Of a stretch of 64,000 bases of DNA, positions 42,774 through 51,643 are shown in pieces. Each line of letters opens with the position of its first letter. Position 1 is the first letter of the stretch. Source of the stretch: Dokdonia sp. PRO95 (lineage in GTDB: Bacteria; Bacteroidota; Bacteroidia; Flavobacteriales; Flavobacteriaceae); the NCBI RefSeq assembly GCF_000355805.1, contig NZ_CM001837.1:656409-720408 (forward strand). Reading direction: 5' to 3'. The notes beneath the pieces are model-generated. The model had not been told where the DNA came from, did not search any database, and saw only the letters and a list, made by a program, of their open reading frames with translations. The position numbers were made by a program, and so were the translations under genes.

Positions 42774-45467
42774 TTACAACACAAATCTATAGGTCCACTT
42801 TACTAAAAACGTATTTCTAATTTGCTGTCCTAGCACCTGACTATCAAAAGCTTCGGTAAGATTTTCTCCAGAAGACGCTCCTCCTTCTATTCCCTGTGAC
42901 CATACCAAAAACACTTCTGACCCCGGAATATATTCCCACCTTGCCACAAGATTAGAACGAAACTGCACAAAATTAAAATCTGGATTACCAAAACTATAAT
43001 CTGTCACACCATCCATATCTTCATCTACGGCATAGCCGCCATCTATCTCACTTATTTGGTTCTGATTAAATAAAGTAACTCGCTCATTGAGATTTTCATT
43101 CTCACTATCTGCCACAAAATTAAAATTAGAATAACTTCCCTTCGCTATAAATGGCTGTGCATAATATTGTATCGTAAAATTAGGATTGATATTGTAATTA
43201 ACACGCAACGTTGCACTCAGCGTTTCTTGCTCAATCTCCCCAGTTATATATCTCGTCCCGAAGGTCGCAGGCGCATACGACTGCTGTGATACGTATTGCG
43301 TTTTATTAGGGTTCATATCATATTGCGTAGAGAGTGATAAACTCAATGCGTCTAGAGGCTGATAGTTGAGACGTAGCTCATACCTATTTAAGGAAAAGTT
43401 ATCTTGTTTTGCTTGAGAATTTACATATATCGCGATTGCACTTAATTTCTTACGTTGATCTGTACCTACAGCAGCAAAATAAAAATTCTCTTCATTAAAT
43501 CTCCAGCGTGGCCCACCACGTAAGAAGGAGTTTATAAATATGCGAGGTTTATGTGCTCCTCCTACTTCTGTAAACCAATTGTTCTTCCAATTAATTTCTG
43601 CTCTACCTTCATACTGAATACGGTTGAAGTTTCCATCAAAATCATATTGCGTGGTTTGCTCTACCCCTACATTTGCTTGTCTATACCAAGAAGTTGAGTT
43701 ATTCCAAAAGCGCCTCACACTTGCAAATTGCACAATACGATCTGCGCGACGTAAGAAGCCTATGTCATTAAGTTCTAATCCAGGAGATCTCCAGTTTCCT
43801 CCTAGTTCGTATCTCCACTTACCGCTCCCTCTACCTACAGCTAGATTACCACCAGTTCCAGAGAGACTTGTCGCATCTGGGTCTACTTCTAGATGATTTG
43901 CATCTACTCGCTGGTATAAATGTGTAAGTGACGTCTGCGTATTTAAAATAGCTTGAGGGTCTCCATTTACACGACTTATAATACCACGACCTTCTACATA
44001 ATACTTGCGATCTTTCCAGTTATGTCTAAAATCAATTCCTCCAGTATAAGCTTGGGTATGGAGAAAATCTAGACTACGCTCCATATCTCTGTGAGTTGTG
44101 GTAAATATCCCGCCTACAAAAGAGTTACGGTCATTAAAGTCTTTCTGTATACGACCTACAAAATAATTAGTAAGTGGCTCGACTAGCTCTTTACGCTTTT
44201 TTCCTAAAAGTCCATCTAACTCTAGAGGGTCTGTAATCTCTTCTCGATTGTCTATTTCAATCTCGGCAAATTCTTTTCCTGTCACACTTTCTAGCACACC
44301 TATTGTCCAGCCATCTTTTGTTTTACCACTAAACTTTGCCGCTCCTAATATGGTAGTGTTGGTAGGAAAATCTTCATACTCTCCTTTTGAGGCATCAAAA
44401 GTGGTCCCTCCCTGCGGAGTGCGCCCTATACGTCTCGGGAAAAACACATTATCTGCACCACCACCTACTCTAAAATCAAAGACACTCTTATTTTCTACAA
44501 AGAAAGGACGCCGCTCTTCAAAAAATATTTCAAATCCATCTAATGCAATAGCGCCAGGATCTGCATCTACTTGTCCAAAATCTGGATTTACAGTAAGATC
44601 AAGTGTCAAATCATTAGTAATTCCAATTTTTGCATCGAGACCTACATTCCCTCCAAAATCATCTCCATCTCTAAAAGGGTTTCCTGCTTCTTCCTCAAAA
44701 GTGTCATACTGACCCAATACAAAAGGTTGAATCTCTAATTGTTTCTGTGGTTTGATTCCTTTAATTCCACGTAGCTCTCCAAATTCGCTCACCCATCCTG
44801 GAGGATTTGCTGGTAAGGGTTGCCATGTAGAACGCTCTTCATTTGCAAAGTAGCGTCTTGTAGACTGTATGCCCCAGGTCTGAACATCTTCTGCACTAAA
44901 ACGTAGCTGACTCAAAGGTATACGCATTTCTGCCGTCCAGCCCTGTTCATCTTCTCCCGTGGCTAGATACCAGATAGGATTCCAGCTACTATCAAAGTTT
45001 CCGTTATTTGACACAAACTCATCGCCTTTTACTCCAGAAGCAGAGGCAGTAAAAGAAAAAGCCGTACGATCGTCATTATAACTATCTATATTGATCTCTA
45101 CCCAATCACCAGGAAAATCATCTCGACGCCCTAGCCTTCTCTCTATTTTAGACTTATCACTTTCAAGACAATGAAAAGCCACATAAAGATTTTTATCGTC
45201 GTAAGTAATTTTCATTTTAGTCTGCTTAGTGGGTGGTGCACCCACATCTGGCTCAAATTGCAAGTAATCTGTAGACCACTCCACATTTTTCCATGCTGTA
45301 TCAGAGAGGTCTCCATCTATATCTGGAGCCTCTCCATTAACAGCAATTGTGTTGTAGACTTTCTTGGGGAGGTTAGACTCAGTAGCTTCTGTTTGTGCTA
45401 CTAAGCTCAGGGAACTTAGAAAAAAGAGTACGATTACTACTCGGATTTGATTGATAGTAAGTAACAT
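42774..45467 (-). CDS. CBM9-like and DUF5916 outer membrane protein
   Basis: The ATG at 45467 opens a signal peptide (LLTINQIRVVIVLFFLSSLSLVAQ) and gives 897 residues. The N-terminal domain (about 40-230) is a family-9 carbohydrate-binding-like fold: PDIDGDLSDTAWKNV, ITYDDKNLYVAFHCLES, DDFPGDWVEINIDSYND and WTAEMRIPLSQLRF. The rest is a DUF5916 barrel (GLDAKIGITNDLTLDLTVNPDFGQVDADP, FFEERRPFFVENKSVFDF) ending in WTYRFVL. The pairing is common in Bacteroidetes and is suspected of sugar or peptide handling at the outer membrane. No SusCD genes are adjacent. Confidence 0.85.
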   Translation of the reverse strand: MLLTINQIRVVIVLFFLSSLSLVAQTEATESNLPKKVYNTIAVNGEAPDIDGDLSDTAWKNVEWSTDYLQFEPDVGAPPTKQTKMKITYDDKNLYVAFHCLESDKSKIERRLGRRDDFPGDWVEINIDSYNDDRTAFSFTASASGVKGDEFVSNNGNFDSSWNPIWYLATGEDEQGWTAEMRIPLSQLRFSAEDVQTWGIQSTRRYFANEERSTWQPLPANPPGWVSEFGELRGIKGIKPQKQLEIQPFVLGQYDTFEEEAGNPFRDGDDFGGNVGLDAKIGITNDLTLDLTVNPDFGQVDADPGAIALDGFEIFFEERRPFFVENKSVFDFRVGGGADNVFFPRRIGRTPQGGTTFDASKGEYEDFPTNTTILGAAKFSGKTKDGWTIGVLESVTGKEFAEIEIDNREEITDPLELDGLLGKKRKELVEPLTNYFVGRIQKDFNDRNSFVGGIFTTTHRDMERSLDFLHTQAYTGGIDFRHNWKDRKYYVEGRGIISRVNGDPQAILNTQTSLTHLYQRVDANHLEVDPDATSLSGTGGNLAVGRGSGKWRYELGGNWRSPGLELNDIGFLRRADRIVQFASVRRFWNNSTSWYRQANVGVEQTTQYDFDGNFNRIQYEGRAEINWKNNWFTEVGGAHKPRIFINSFLRGGPRWRFNEENFYFAAVGTDQRKKLSAIAIYVNSQAKQDNFSLNRYELRLNYQPLDALSLSLSTQYDMNPNKTQYVSQQSYAPATFGTRYITGEIEQETLSATLRVNYNINPNFTIQYYAQPFIAKGSYSNFNFVADSENENLNERVTLFNQNQISEIDGGYAVDEDMDGVTDYSFGNPDFNFVQFRSNLVARWEYIPGSEVFLVWSQGIEGGASSGENLTEAFDSQVLGQQIRNTFLVKWTYRFVL

Positions 45468-45569
45468 TGGTTTGGTTTTGATTGATGTTACTTGAAAGAC
45501 TCTACAGCTCTGTAAATGTGACAGCAACAAACACGCTTTATGATTATCTTAACATTTTAAGTGGAGAAG

Positions 45570-45588
45570 TACGCTTTCGCGAAAGCGT
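45570..45588. repeat. Palindromic element copy 15
   Basis: TACGCTTTCGCGAAAGCGT followed by G, so 19 of 20 bases, in the gap upstream of rplM. Confidence 0.93.
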
Positions 45589-45680
45589 GAAAAATCAAGT
45601 ATTAAGAGCATTTTTAGAACTACTTTGTAATACTTATTTGACAAAGAAAAAGAACAATATAAAATATAGTCAGACAGACG

Positions 45681-45711
45681 TTTGTGTGATAAATAAATTT
45701 ATGTACTTTTG
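45681..45711 (+). promoter_or_regulatory. Bacteroidetes-type promoter of rplM-rpsI
   Basis: TTTG (45681-45684) is 19 bases before TACTTTTG (45704-45711), a full consensus. The leader then carries a small CCCG/CGGG hairpin (45717-45731), possibly a control site for these ribosomal genes. Confidence 0.75.
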
Positions 45712-45761
45712 CAAACCCGTTTTTAGGCGGGAAATGGAATGTTTAATTAAAATTAATTAGT

Positions 45762-46217
45762 GTGGACGCATTAAGTTACAAAACAGTATCTGCAAACAAA
45801 GCTACCGTAAACAAGGAGTGGGTTTTGATAGATGCAGACGGACAAACGCTAGGTCGTATGTCTTCTATCGTAGCTAAGTTTTTACGCGGTAAGTACAAGC
45901 CAAGCTTTACACCTCACGTAGATTGTGGAGATAACGTTGTTATCATAAACGCTGCAAAGGTGCAATTATCAGGAAACAAGTGGACGGAAAAATCATATAT
46001 CCGTCACACAGGTTACCCAGGTGGGCAACGTAGTCTTACAGCAAGAGAGCTTTACGAGAAAGATCCTACACGTGTAGTAGAAGCTGCCGTGAAAGGGATG
46101 TTACCAAAAAACAAATTGGGGAGTGCTATCTTCCGTAACCTTAAAGTGTATGCAGGAGCAGAGCACGATCAGGAAGCGCAGAAGCCTCGTGCCATTAACC
46201 TAAACGAAATTAAGTAA
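45762..46217 (+). CDS. rplM: 50S ribosomal protein L13
   Basis: A 151-residue protein starting at a GTG (MDALSYKTVSANKATVNKEWVLIDADGQTLGRMSS). Blocks LRGKYKPSFTPHVDCGDNVVIINA and RHTGYPGGQRS, LPKNKLG are diagnostic. The GTG matches the flavobacterial L13 start. The rpsI ATG follows the stop directly, the universal rplM-rpsI pair. Confidence 0.97.
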   Translation: MDALSYKTVSANKATVNKEWVLIDADGQTLGRMSSIVAKFLRGKYKPSFTPHVDCGDNVVIINAAKVQLSGNKWTEKSYIRHTGYPGGQRSLTARELYEKDPTRVVEAAVKGMLPKNKLGSAIFRNLKVYAGAEHDQEAQKPRAINLNEIK

Positions 46218-46604
46218 ATGGAGACTTTACACAAAATCGGTCGTCGTAAGACCGCAGTAGCTCGTGTTTACCTTTCTGAAGGAAAAGGAAACATCACTAT
46301 TAACAAAAAAGAACTGAACAACTACTTCCCTACAGGAACACTTCAGTACAAAGTAAACCAACCACTTGTTATGACTAACAATGAAGGTAACTTTGATATT
46401 AAAGTAAACGTTTATGGTGGTGGTATTACTGGTCAAGCTGAGGCTATCAGGCTTGCTCTTTCTAGAGCAATGTGTGAGCTAGACGAAGAAAATCGTCTTA
46501 TCCTTAAGCCAGAAGGACTTCTTACTCGTGACCCAAGAATGGTGGAACGTAAGAAATTTGGTCAGAAGAAAGCACGTAAGAAATTCCAATTCTCTAAGCG
46601 TTAA
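46218..46604 (+). CDS. rpsI: 30S ribosomal protein S9
   Basis: A 128-residue protein. HKIGRRKTAVARVYLSEGKGNITIN at the N terminus, the GGGITGQAEAIRLALSRA block and the basic tail VERKKFGQKKARKKFQFSKR, which reaches the P site, are all standard. The start codon directly follows the rplM stop, so the two are translationally linked. Confidence 0.97.
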   Translation: METLHKIGRRKTAVARVYLSEGKGNITINKKELNNYFPTGTLQYKVNQPLVMTNNEGNFDIKVNVYGGGITGQAEAIRLALSRAMCELDEENRLILKPEGLLTRDPRMVERKKFGQKKARKKFQFSKR

Positions 46605-46708
46605 TATATCGCTTTGCTCTCAAGTGGTTTTATCATTACAGAGAGACTATTGGAAACTGATTACTATCAAAATTTAAAATTAATTGAAATGTTGTCGTTG
46701 CTTATTAT

Positions 46709-46722
46709 GCTTTCGCGAAAGC
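46709..46722. repeat. Palindromic element copy 16
   Basis: GCTTTCGCGAAAGC core in the rpsI-rpsB gap. Confidence 0.9.
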
Positions 46723-46811
46723 GGAGTCTAATAAGGTTAGTTTAGCATCTAAACTTCGTGAACTCGGAGTTGCTAATTTTAATGTCCAACGGAACGTAAA
46801 CTATTACAAAA

Positions 46812-47612
46812 ATGGCAAACAACATCGAAATAAAAGAATTGCTTGATGCAGGTGTACACTTTGGACACCTCACAAGAAGATGGGATCCAAACATGGCACC
46901 GTATATCTATATGGAGCGCAATGGGATACACATCATCAATCTTTACAAAACTGCAGCAAAGATAGAAGAGACTTGCGAGGCTCTTCAAAAAATTGCTGCT
47001 TCAGGTAGAAAAATACTCTTTGTAGCTACCAAAAAACAAGCTAAAGATATCGTAGCTGAAAAAGCACGTAACGCAAACATGCCTTACATCACAGAAAGAT
47101 GGCCTGGTGGAATGCTTACTAACTTTGTTACAATACGTAAGGCTGTTAAGAAAATGCAGACAATCGACCAGATGAAAAAAGACGGTCGTTTTGATACACT
47201 TTCTAAGAAAGAAAAACTACAGATGAACCGTCTTCGTGAGAAGCTTGACAAAAACCTTGGTTCTATTTCAGATATGACTCGTCTTCCAGGCGCTCTATTT
47301 GTAGTAGATATCAAGAGAGAGCACATCGCGATTAAAGAAGCTCAAAAATTAAACATTCCAATTTTTGCAATGGTAGATACTAACTCTGATCCAAGAGAAG
47401 TAGATTATCTTATCCCTGCAAATGATGATGCTTCTAAATCTATAGACAAAATCGTAGGTTTCGTTTCTGAAGCTGTTAGCGCTGGTCTTGCAGATCGTAA
47501 AGCTGGAAAAGATGCTCAAAAAGAAGGTGCAGATGCCCCTAAAAAAGAAGCAAAAGCTCCTAAAGCTCAGCCTGCAAAAGCACCTGTAGCTGCTAGCGAA
47601 GAAGAAGAATAA
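46812..47612 (+). CDS. rpsB: 30S ribosomal protein S2
   Basis: A 266-residue protein beginning MANNIEIKELLDAGVHFGHLTRRWDPNM. ITERWPGGMLTNF and the DTNSDPREVDYLIPANDDA block are invariant S2 features. The C terminus has an Ala/Lys/Glu-rich extension (about 230-266) seen in Bacteroidetes. A 207-base gap separates it from rpsI, with a palindromic element; a terminator-like hairpin separates it from tsf, so tsf expression may be attenuated. Confidence 0.97.
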   Translation: MANNIEIKELLDAGVHFGHLTRRWDPNMAPYIYMERNGIHIINLYKTAAKIEETCEALQKIAASGRKILFVATKKQAKDIVAEKARNANMPYITERWPGGMLTNFVTIRKAVKKMQTIDQMKKDGRFDTLSKKEKLQMNRLREKLDKNLGSISDMTRLPGALFVVDIKREHIAIKEAQKLNIPIFAMVDTNSDPREVDYLIPANDDASKSIDKIVGFVSEAVSAGLADRKAGKDAQKEGADAPKKEAKAPKAQPAKAPVAASEEEE

Positions 47613-47634
47613 TAACTATTTGATAATACTTAAG

Positions 47635-47681
47635 AGTCGTCTACTTCTTTTCTTTGTTGAAAACGAATAGACGACTTTTTT
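47635..47681 (+). terminator. Terminator-like hairpin between rpsB and tsf
   Basis: AGTCGTCTA pairs with TAGACGACT around a 24-base loop, followed by six T. The long loop makes it weaker than the other terminators here; partial read-through into tsf is likely. Confidence 0.65.
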
Positions 47682-47703
47682 CAATTTTAAAACCTTATAT
47701 ATC

Positions 47704-48669
47704 ATGGCAAACATTACCGCCGCAGACGTAAAGAAATTAAGAGAAGCTACTGGAGCTGGAATGATGGACTGTAAAAAAGCCCTAGTTGAAGCAGATGGTA
47801 ACTTTGATGAGGCAATCACTGTACTACGCAAAAAAGGACAGAAAGTTGCTGAAAAGAGAGCAGATAGAGATTCTTCTGAAGGTGTAGTTATTGCAAAAAT
47901 CAATGCAGATAACACACGCGGAGTTGTTGTATCACTTAACTGTGAGACTGACTTTGTAACAAAGAACGATTCTTTTATCGAGCTAGCTACAAAAATGGGA
48001 GAAATCGCATTAAGCGTAAACTCTAAAGAAGAAATGCTTGCTGCAGATTTTGACGGAATGACTGTTACAGAAAAGCTTATCGAGCAAACTGGTGTAATAG
48101 GTGAGAAAATCGAAATAGGAGGTTATGAGACATTAGAAGCTCCTTTTGTAGGTTCTTATGTACACGGTAACAAAATAGGTGCCCTAGTAGGTCTTAGCGC
48201 TGCTACTGATAACGCTGCAGAAGTTGCAAAGAGCGTTTCTATGCAAGTAGCATCTATGGGAGCAAACACGCTTTCTTACAAAGATTTTGACCCTGCATTT
48301 GTAGCATCAGAAACTGAGGCACGTATTGCTGCTATCGAAAAAGATAATATTGAATTAGGTCGTCTTGGGAAGACTCTTAAGAATGTACCACAATATATCT
48401 CTATGTCACAACTTACTGAAGAAGTAATGGCACAGGCAGAGGCAGATATTAAAGAACAATTAAAAGCAGAAGGTAAGCCAGAGAAAATCTGGGATAACAT
48501 TGTACCTGGTAAAGTAGCTCGTTTTGTTGCAGACAACACGACTCTTGATCACGAGCAAGCGTTACTTGACCAACGTTTTATTATGGATGAAAGCCAGAAC
48601 GTAGCAGAATTTGTTGCTTCAAAAGGTGATGCATCTGTAGTAGCTTTTAAAAGAGTTTCTCTAGCATAA
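47704..48669 (+). CDS. tsf: Elongation factor Ts
   Basis: A 321-residue nucleotide-exchange factor for EF-Tu. The N-terminal UBA-like domain ITAADVKKLREATGAGMMDCKKALVEADG and the VSLNCETDFVTKN core are diagnostic; a second copy of the core fold follows, as in the long EF-Ts form. The last codons and the terminator are repeated 2.9 kb downstream (51554-51627), next to an islet of lipoprotein genes. The normal neighbour pyrH is displaced by that islet. Confidence 0.97.
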   Translation: MANITAADVKKLREATGAGMMDCKKALVEADGNFDEAITVLRKKGQKVAEKRADRDSSEGVVIAKINADNTRGVVVSLNCETDFVTKNDSFIELATKMGEIALSVNSKEEMLAADFDGMTVTEKLIEQTGVIGEKIEIGGYETLEAPFVGSYVHGNKIGALVGLSAATDNAAEVAKSVSMQVASMGANTLSYKDFDPAFVASETEARIAAIEKDNIELGRLGKTLKNVPQYISMSQLTEEVMAQAEADIKEQLKAEGKPEKIWDNIVPGKVARFVADNTTLDHEQALLDQRFIMDESQNVAEFVASKGDASVVAFKRVSLA

Positions 48670-48724
48670 TCGCTTTACAAACTTTATTGATATTAAAAAC
48701 GCCTCCAGATGGAGGCGTTTCTTT
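48651..48724 (+). repeat. Direct repeat, left copy: tsf 3' end and terminator
   Basis: This is the original: the final tsf codons, stop, and 50 bases including the terminator. About 74 bases match 51554-51627 with a small number of differences. It bounds the lipoprotein islet on the left. Confidence 0.88.
48697..48722 (+). terminator. Intrinsic terminator of tsf
   Basis: AAACGCCTCCA pairs perfectly with TGGAGGCGTTT, then a T-rich tail. Confidence 0.9.
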
Positions 48725-48901
48725 TACAAAACTTTATTGTCCTGCAATACCCTATAAAACCTTCCTTATAGCAACTAGAAGATCTTACTATCTAACATAG
48801 TCAAATCTATTTTTTTTGATTAAATTACATAATCTATTAAACCAATAAAATAACGTTATTTCAAAAAAACATACAACAAATTATGTTAGGAAATTTATTA
48901 A

Positions 48902-49450
48902 TTAACTTACAGAGTATGGCATTGCTCCAACTTGCATCCATATACCATCTATTTTTTTAAATAGATATATCACAATCGAACTATCCAATCTACCTTTTAT
49001 TGATGATACAATAAGCATAGCTTTTTTAGCCGTAATATCATAAAATGGATACCCTATTTTAAAATCATAAGAATTGTTCGAACTATCACCTTTAGTATTA
49101 ATTACTATTGTAGAGTGTTTTAAATACTTTTTATCCCAAACAAGTCTATTCCAATTTTGGTACCTCTTCTTCATATAATCAATTTCTTCATCATCAAAAA
49201 TCCATTTTTGATTCTTTCCGAAAAACATTTTCTCAAAATTTTCGTTGATAATTGAGTTTTTCCATTTTAAATAGTTTCCAAAAAAAATTTTTGGAGTAGC
49301 ACTAAAATAAGCTTCGCTTGCAAGCTTGGGATGCTCAAATTTATTCAAATAAGAATTTATGATTAGATAATCATCTTGACTAGTAGGTTTAGGCAAGCCA
49401 TCGCAACTATTATAAAAAAATATCGATAAGATTAAAACTATGTACTTCAT
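48902..49450 (-). CDS. Hypothetical lipoprotein (islet gene 3)
   Basis: A 182-residue product with a lipoprotein signal (MKYIVLILSIFFYNSC). The mature part is rich in Lys, Tyr, Asn and aromatic residues and reads as a soluble mixed fold (KYLKHSTIVINTKGDSSNNSYDFKIGYPFYDITAKKAMLIVSS, FKKIDGIWMQVGAMPYS). The last part is strand-rich, reminiscent of SnoaL-like or lipocalin-type sheets, but no family is assigned. Codon use is more AT-rich than the ribosomal genes around it. It lies in the islet between tsf and pyrH. Confidence 0.65.
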   Translation of the reverse strand: MKYIVLILSIFFYNSCDGLPKPTSQDDYLIINSYLNKFEHPKLASEAYFSATPKIFFGNYLKWKNSIINENFEKMFFGKNQKWIFDDEEIDYMKKRYQNWNRLVWDKKYLKHSTIVINTKGDSSNNSYDFKIGYPFYDITAKKAMLIVSSIKGRLDSSIVIYLFKKIDGIWMQVGAMPYSVS

Positions 49451-49512
49451 TTAATTAAAATTGATTTTTACGTTAAACAAATAGCATTAATTATGAATAC
49501 TAAATCGAATGC

Positions 49513-50091
49513 CTACTGTTTGAGAAGTGTCATTTTTTCCATAGGAAATAACTGGACAGGAGGATTGTTAGAGCTTTCACAGAGTTGATTAAAAGAGTCT
49601 AATCCAGGATAAAGAAATAATGTCATTTGATTGTTATTGAGTCCTAGACTATTAATAAATATGTTACCATCTTGGAAGCAATAAGTATCGCTACCATAAT
49701 AATTTAGTATATAGGTAGTCCCATACTGATTTAAATAATCGCCTCTTATAAGAGAATAAGAGTCATTAGACAATCCAGTAGTGTCTTCTATCACCTCACC
49801 TGACAATGTAGTAATCCTAAATCTCATTAAAAGTCTGTCTTTCTGGATATTTAAAAATGAAACCGTTTCTTGGGTTATAATAATTTCGTAACTTAAATTA
49901 TTATACTCACCTATCCAAGTACCTTCAAATTTATTAAGTAAATTATTTATATCTTTTATATATGTACCTTCAGGTATTTCAGTTTCATTAGTTCTATAAT
50001 TGATATATTCCTCAAGAGGTACTATCTGAGATTTGCAAGAAATACCAACAAATAATAGAATAGCTAATAGATAATTTGTCTTTTCTTTCAT
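49513..50091 (-). CDS. DUF6705-like lipoprotein (islet gene 2)
   Basis: A 192-residue product with a lipoprotein signal (YLLAILLFVGISC, modified Cys at 19). The mature start SQIVPLEEYINYRTNETEIPEGTYIKDINNLLNKFEGTWIGEY resembles DUF6705 proteins of flavobacteria, with a lipocalin-like strand pattern after it. The function of this group is unknown; copies are often clustered with each other. It sits between islet gene 3 and the decayed lipoprotein gene, 62 and 12 bases away. Assignment rests on recall of the N-terminal pattern. Confidence 0.6.
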   Translation of the reverse strand: MKEKTNYLLAILLFVGISCKSQIVPLEEYINYRTNETEIPEGTYIKDINNLLNKFEGTWIGEYNNLSYEIIITQETVSFLNIQKDRLLMRFRITTLSGEVIEDTTGLSNDSYSLIRGDYLNQYGTTYILNYYGSDTYCFQDGNIFINSLGLNNNQMTLFLYPGLDSFNQLCESSNNPPVQLFPMEKMTLLKQ

Positions 50092-50103
50092 AATGATTTT
50101 TGC

Positions 50104-51417
50104 TTAACATTTTTCACTAAGAACTCTACCGTTCTCTTTTAAAGATTTTTTCTTAATAACTCCGTCATTTCTTATTTTAAATAATGAAACCCCTTCTAGT
50201 CCAACAGCATTTTCAATAAAATGAAGCATTGCTCTTTCTTTATTCGAATATTTTTCGAAATATTGGTTATACTCGATTTCTAGAAGATATGAATTATAAC
50301 TAGATAAAGGCGGTACAATGTTCCCTTGAAAGCGAAGTGTAAAATTTCCAGAACTTGAATACATACTACCGAAGACCTCGTCTAGGGGTAAATTATTATT
50401 TTGAGCGTTATCCAGGAGTTGTAAAAATTTAAAAAAATCTTTTAAAGAGAACATTCGTCGCGGCTGTATTATCTCTGGATTTCCATTTTCATCAAATAGA
50501 CCAGACTCGAAATCATTTAAGTGACAATGCACATAACCTTGGGTTGTATCTGTAATTTCAATATTTACTTGATGCCCAGTACTTCCTGATGGTAATGGAA
50601 TTAAACTTCCATCTATATTTTGAGAAAAACCTATTTCTTGTTGGCTACCGAAGTTACTAATTAATAACCATAGTCGTTGTCACACAATCCAAAGCAGGAG
50701 GCGTTCCACCGCCTGAACCGCCTGGCCCTCCCCCATTACTATCACCTGTACCACTATCTCCATCTCCATCTATAGGATCGCCATGGTCGTTTGGTATATT
50801 ACCGTCACCCGTACCCGAGTTAGAACTGTCATCACCTGCTCCTACCGTCTGATAAGGACAGAGTTGATCTTCTCCAGCCCCTCGTGCAGTACGTGAACTA
50901 TTTAATCCTAATCGTCTCATAGTTCCCTCAAATTGAGACAGACTCAATTGTCCACTACTATATCCAGCAAAAAAAACATCACTCATTTTGTATTCAAGTA
51001 TATAAGAACTAGAGACTGTCCCATCACCATTCTCTTTTAAAATAAAACTATAAAGAACACCATCCTCTTTCTCAAAAGAGTGCAAAGGAAAAGAATAAGT
51101 AACTTTACCAGCTTCTTCATTCATAATACTTAATCCACTCTATAGGTTTACCGTCCCAAGTGGCAATGTAAAGATTGTCTCGCTCTGCGCAGCTCCTGTA
51201 TAGACCATTCCTTTACTCTTAAAATAGTTCTCTAGCGACTTAGCTTTAGATAATTGATAAGTAATGGTTGGTATAGATTGCTCGTCACTGGATAACACAA
51301 ATACATTCTCTAATGACTCCACAGACTCTATATCATCCCGCTCACACGTTATAAAAAAACATCATAACACAGCTAATAGCTAGCAGTTTAAATAAACTTT
51401 TAATACTTCTACTCATT
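50104..51417 (-). pseudogene. Decayed large lipoprotein gene, four or more frameshifts
   Basis: Five consecutive reading-frame pieces join into one lipoprotein of about 430 residues. It starts at the ATG at 51417 (MSRSIKSLFKLLAISC); a 7-base A run on the plus strand (51353-51359) shifts the frame, after which FITCERDDIESVESLENVF follows in frame. Further shifts lie near 51170-51190 (leading to DNLYIATWDGKPIEWIKYYE), near 51124-51130 (to EEAGKVTYSFPLHSF) and near 50660 (to SNFGSQQEIGFSQNIDG). A Gly/Asp/Ser-rich linker (about 50690-50860) separates the N- and C-terminal parts. The pieces from 50532, 51124 and 51322 are not separate genes. Function unknown. Confidence 0.75.
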
Positions 51418-51516
51418 TTATATTTTGATTGATTATCTGCCAAACTTATGACAATTTTACAGTTTTAAAAAAAGGAAATCCGTAAAATGAGCATATTTTC
51501 CTTAGAAAAAAAAGTC

Positions 51517-51532
51517 CGCTTTCGCGAAAGCG
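51517..51532. repeat. Palindromic element copy 17
   Basis: CGCTTTCGCGAAAGCG next to the right boundary of the islet, 22 bases before the duplicated tsf end. Confidence 0.92.
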
Positions 51533-51553
51533 CAAACATAAAACACCAACCTA

Positions 51554-51627
51554 AAGCGTTTGTCTAGCTTAATCGCTTTACAAACTTTATTGATATTAAA
51601 AACGCCTCCATCTGGAGGCGTTTTTTT
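51554..51627 (+). repeat. Direct repeat, right copy: remnant of tsf 3' end and terminator
   Basis: The copy keeps the tsf frame: GTT TGT CTA GCT TAA against GTT TCT CTA GCA TAA, so it encodes VCLA-stop where tsf has VSLA-stop. It then has the same 28-base spacer and terminator. It is not attached to a longer tsf fragment. Confidence 0.88.
51597..51627. terminator. Duplicated terminator
   Basis: AAAACGCCTCCA pairs with TGGAGGCGTTTT and a seven-T tail. It now serves mainly the minus-strand gene ending at 51644. Confidence 0.85.
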
Positions 51628-51643
51628 AGGTCTTTAAAGAAGA

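Noticed and set aside
45482-45760. A 92-residue plus-strand frame upstream of rplM
   Set aside because: It reads through a palindromic element in the RFRES phase, and covers the rplM promoter and -7 box. No homologue is evident and the composition is that of non-coding DNA.
51140-51322. A separate 60-residue gene next to the islet pseudogene
   Set aside because: It is one frame segment of the decayed lipoprotein; continuous coding resumes in other frames on both sides.
48651-51627. Composite transposon explaining the duplicated tsf end
   Set aside because: No transposase and no terminal inverted repeats are seen; the repeats are a piece of a host gene and its terminator.
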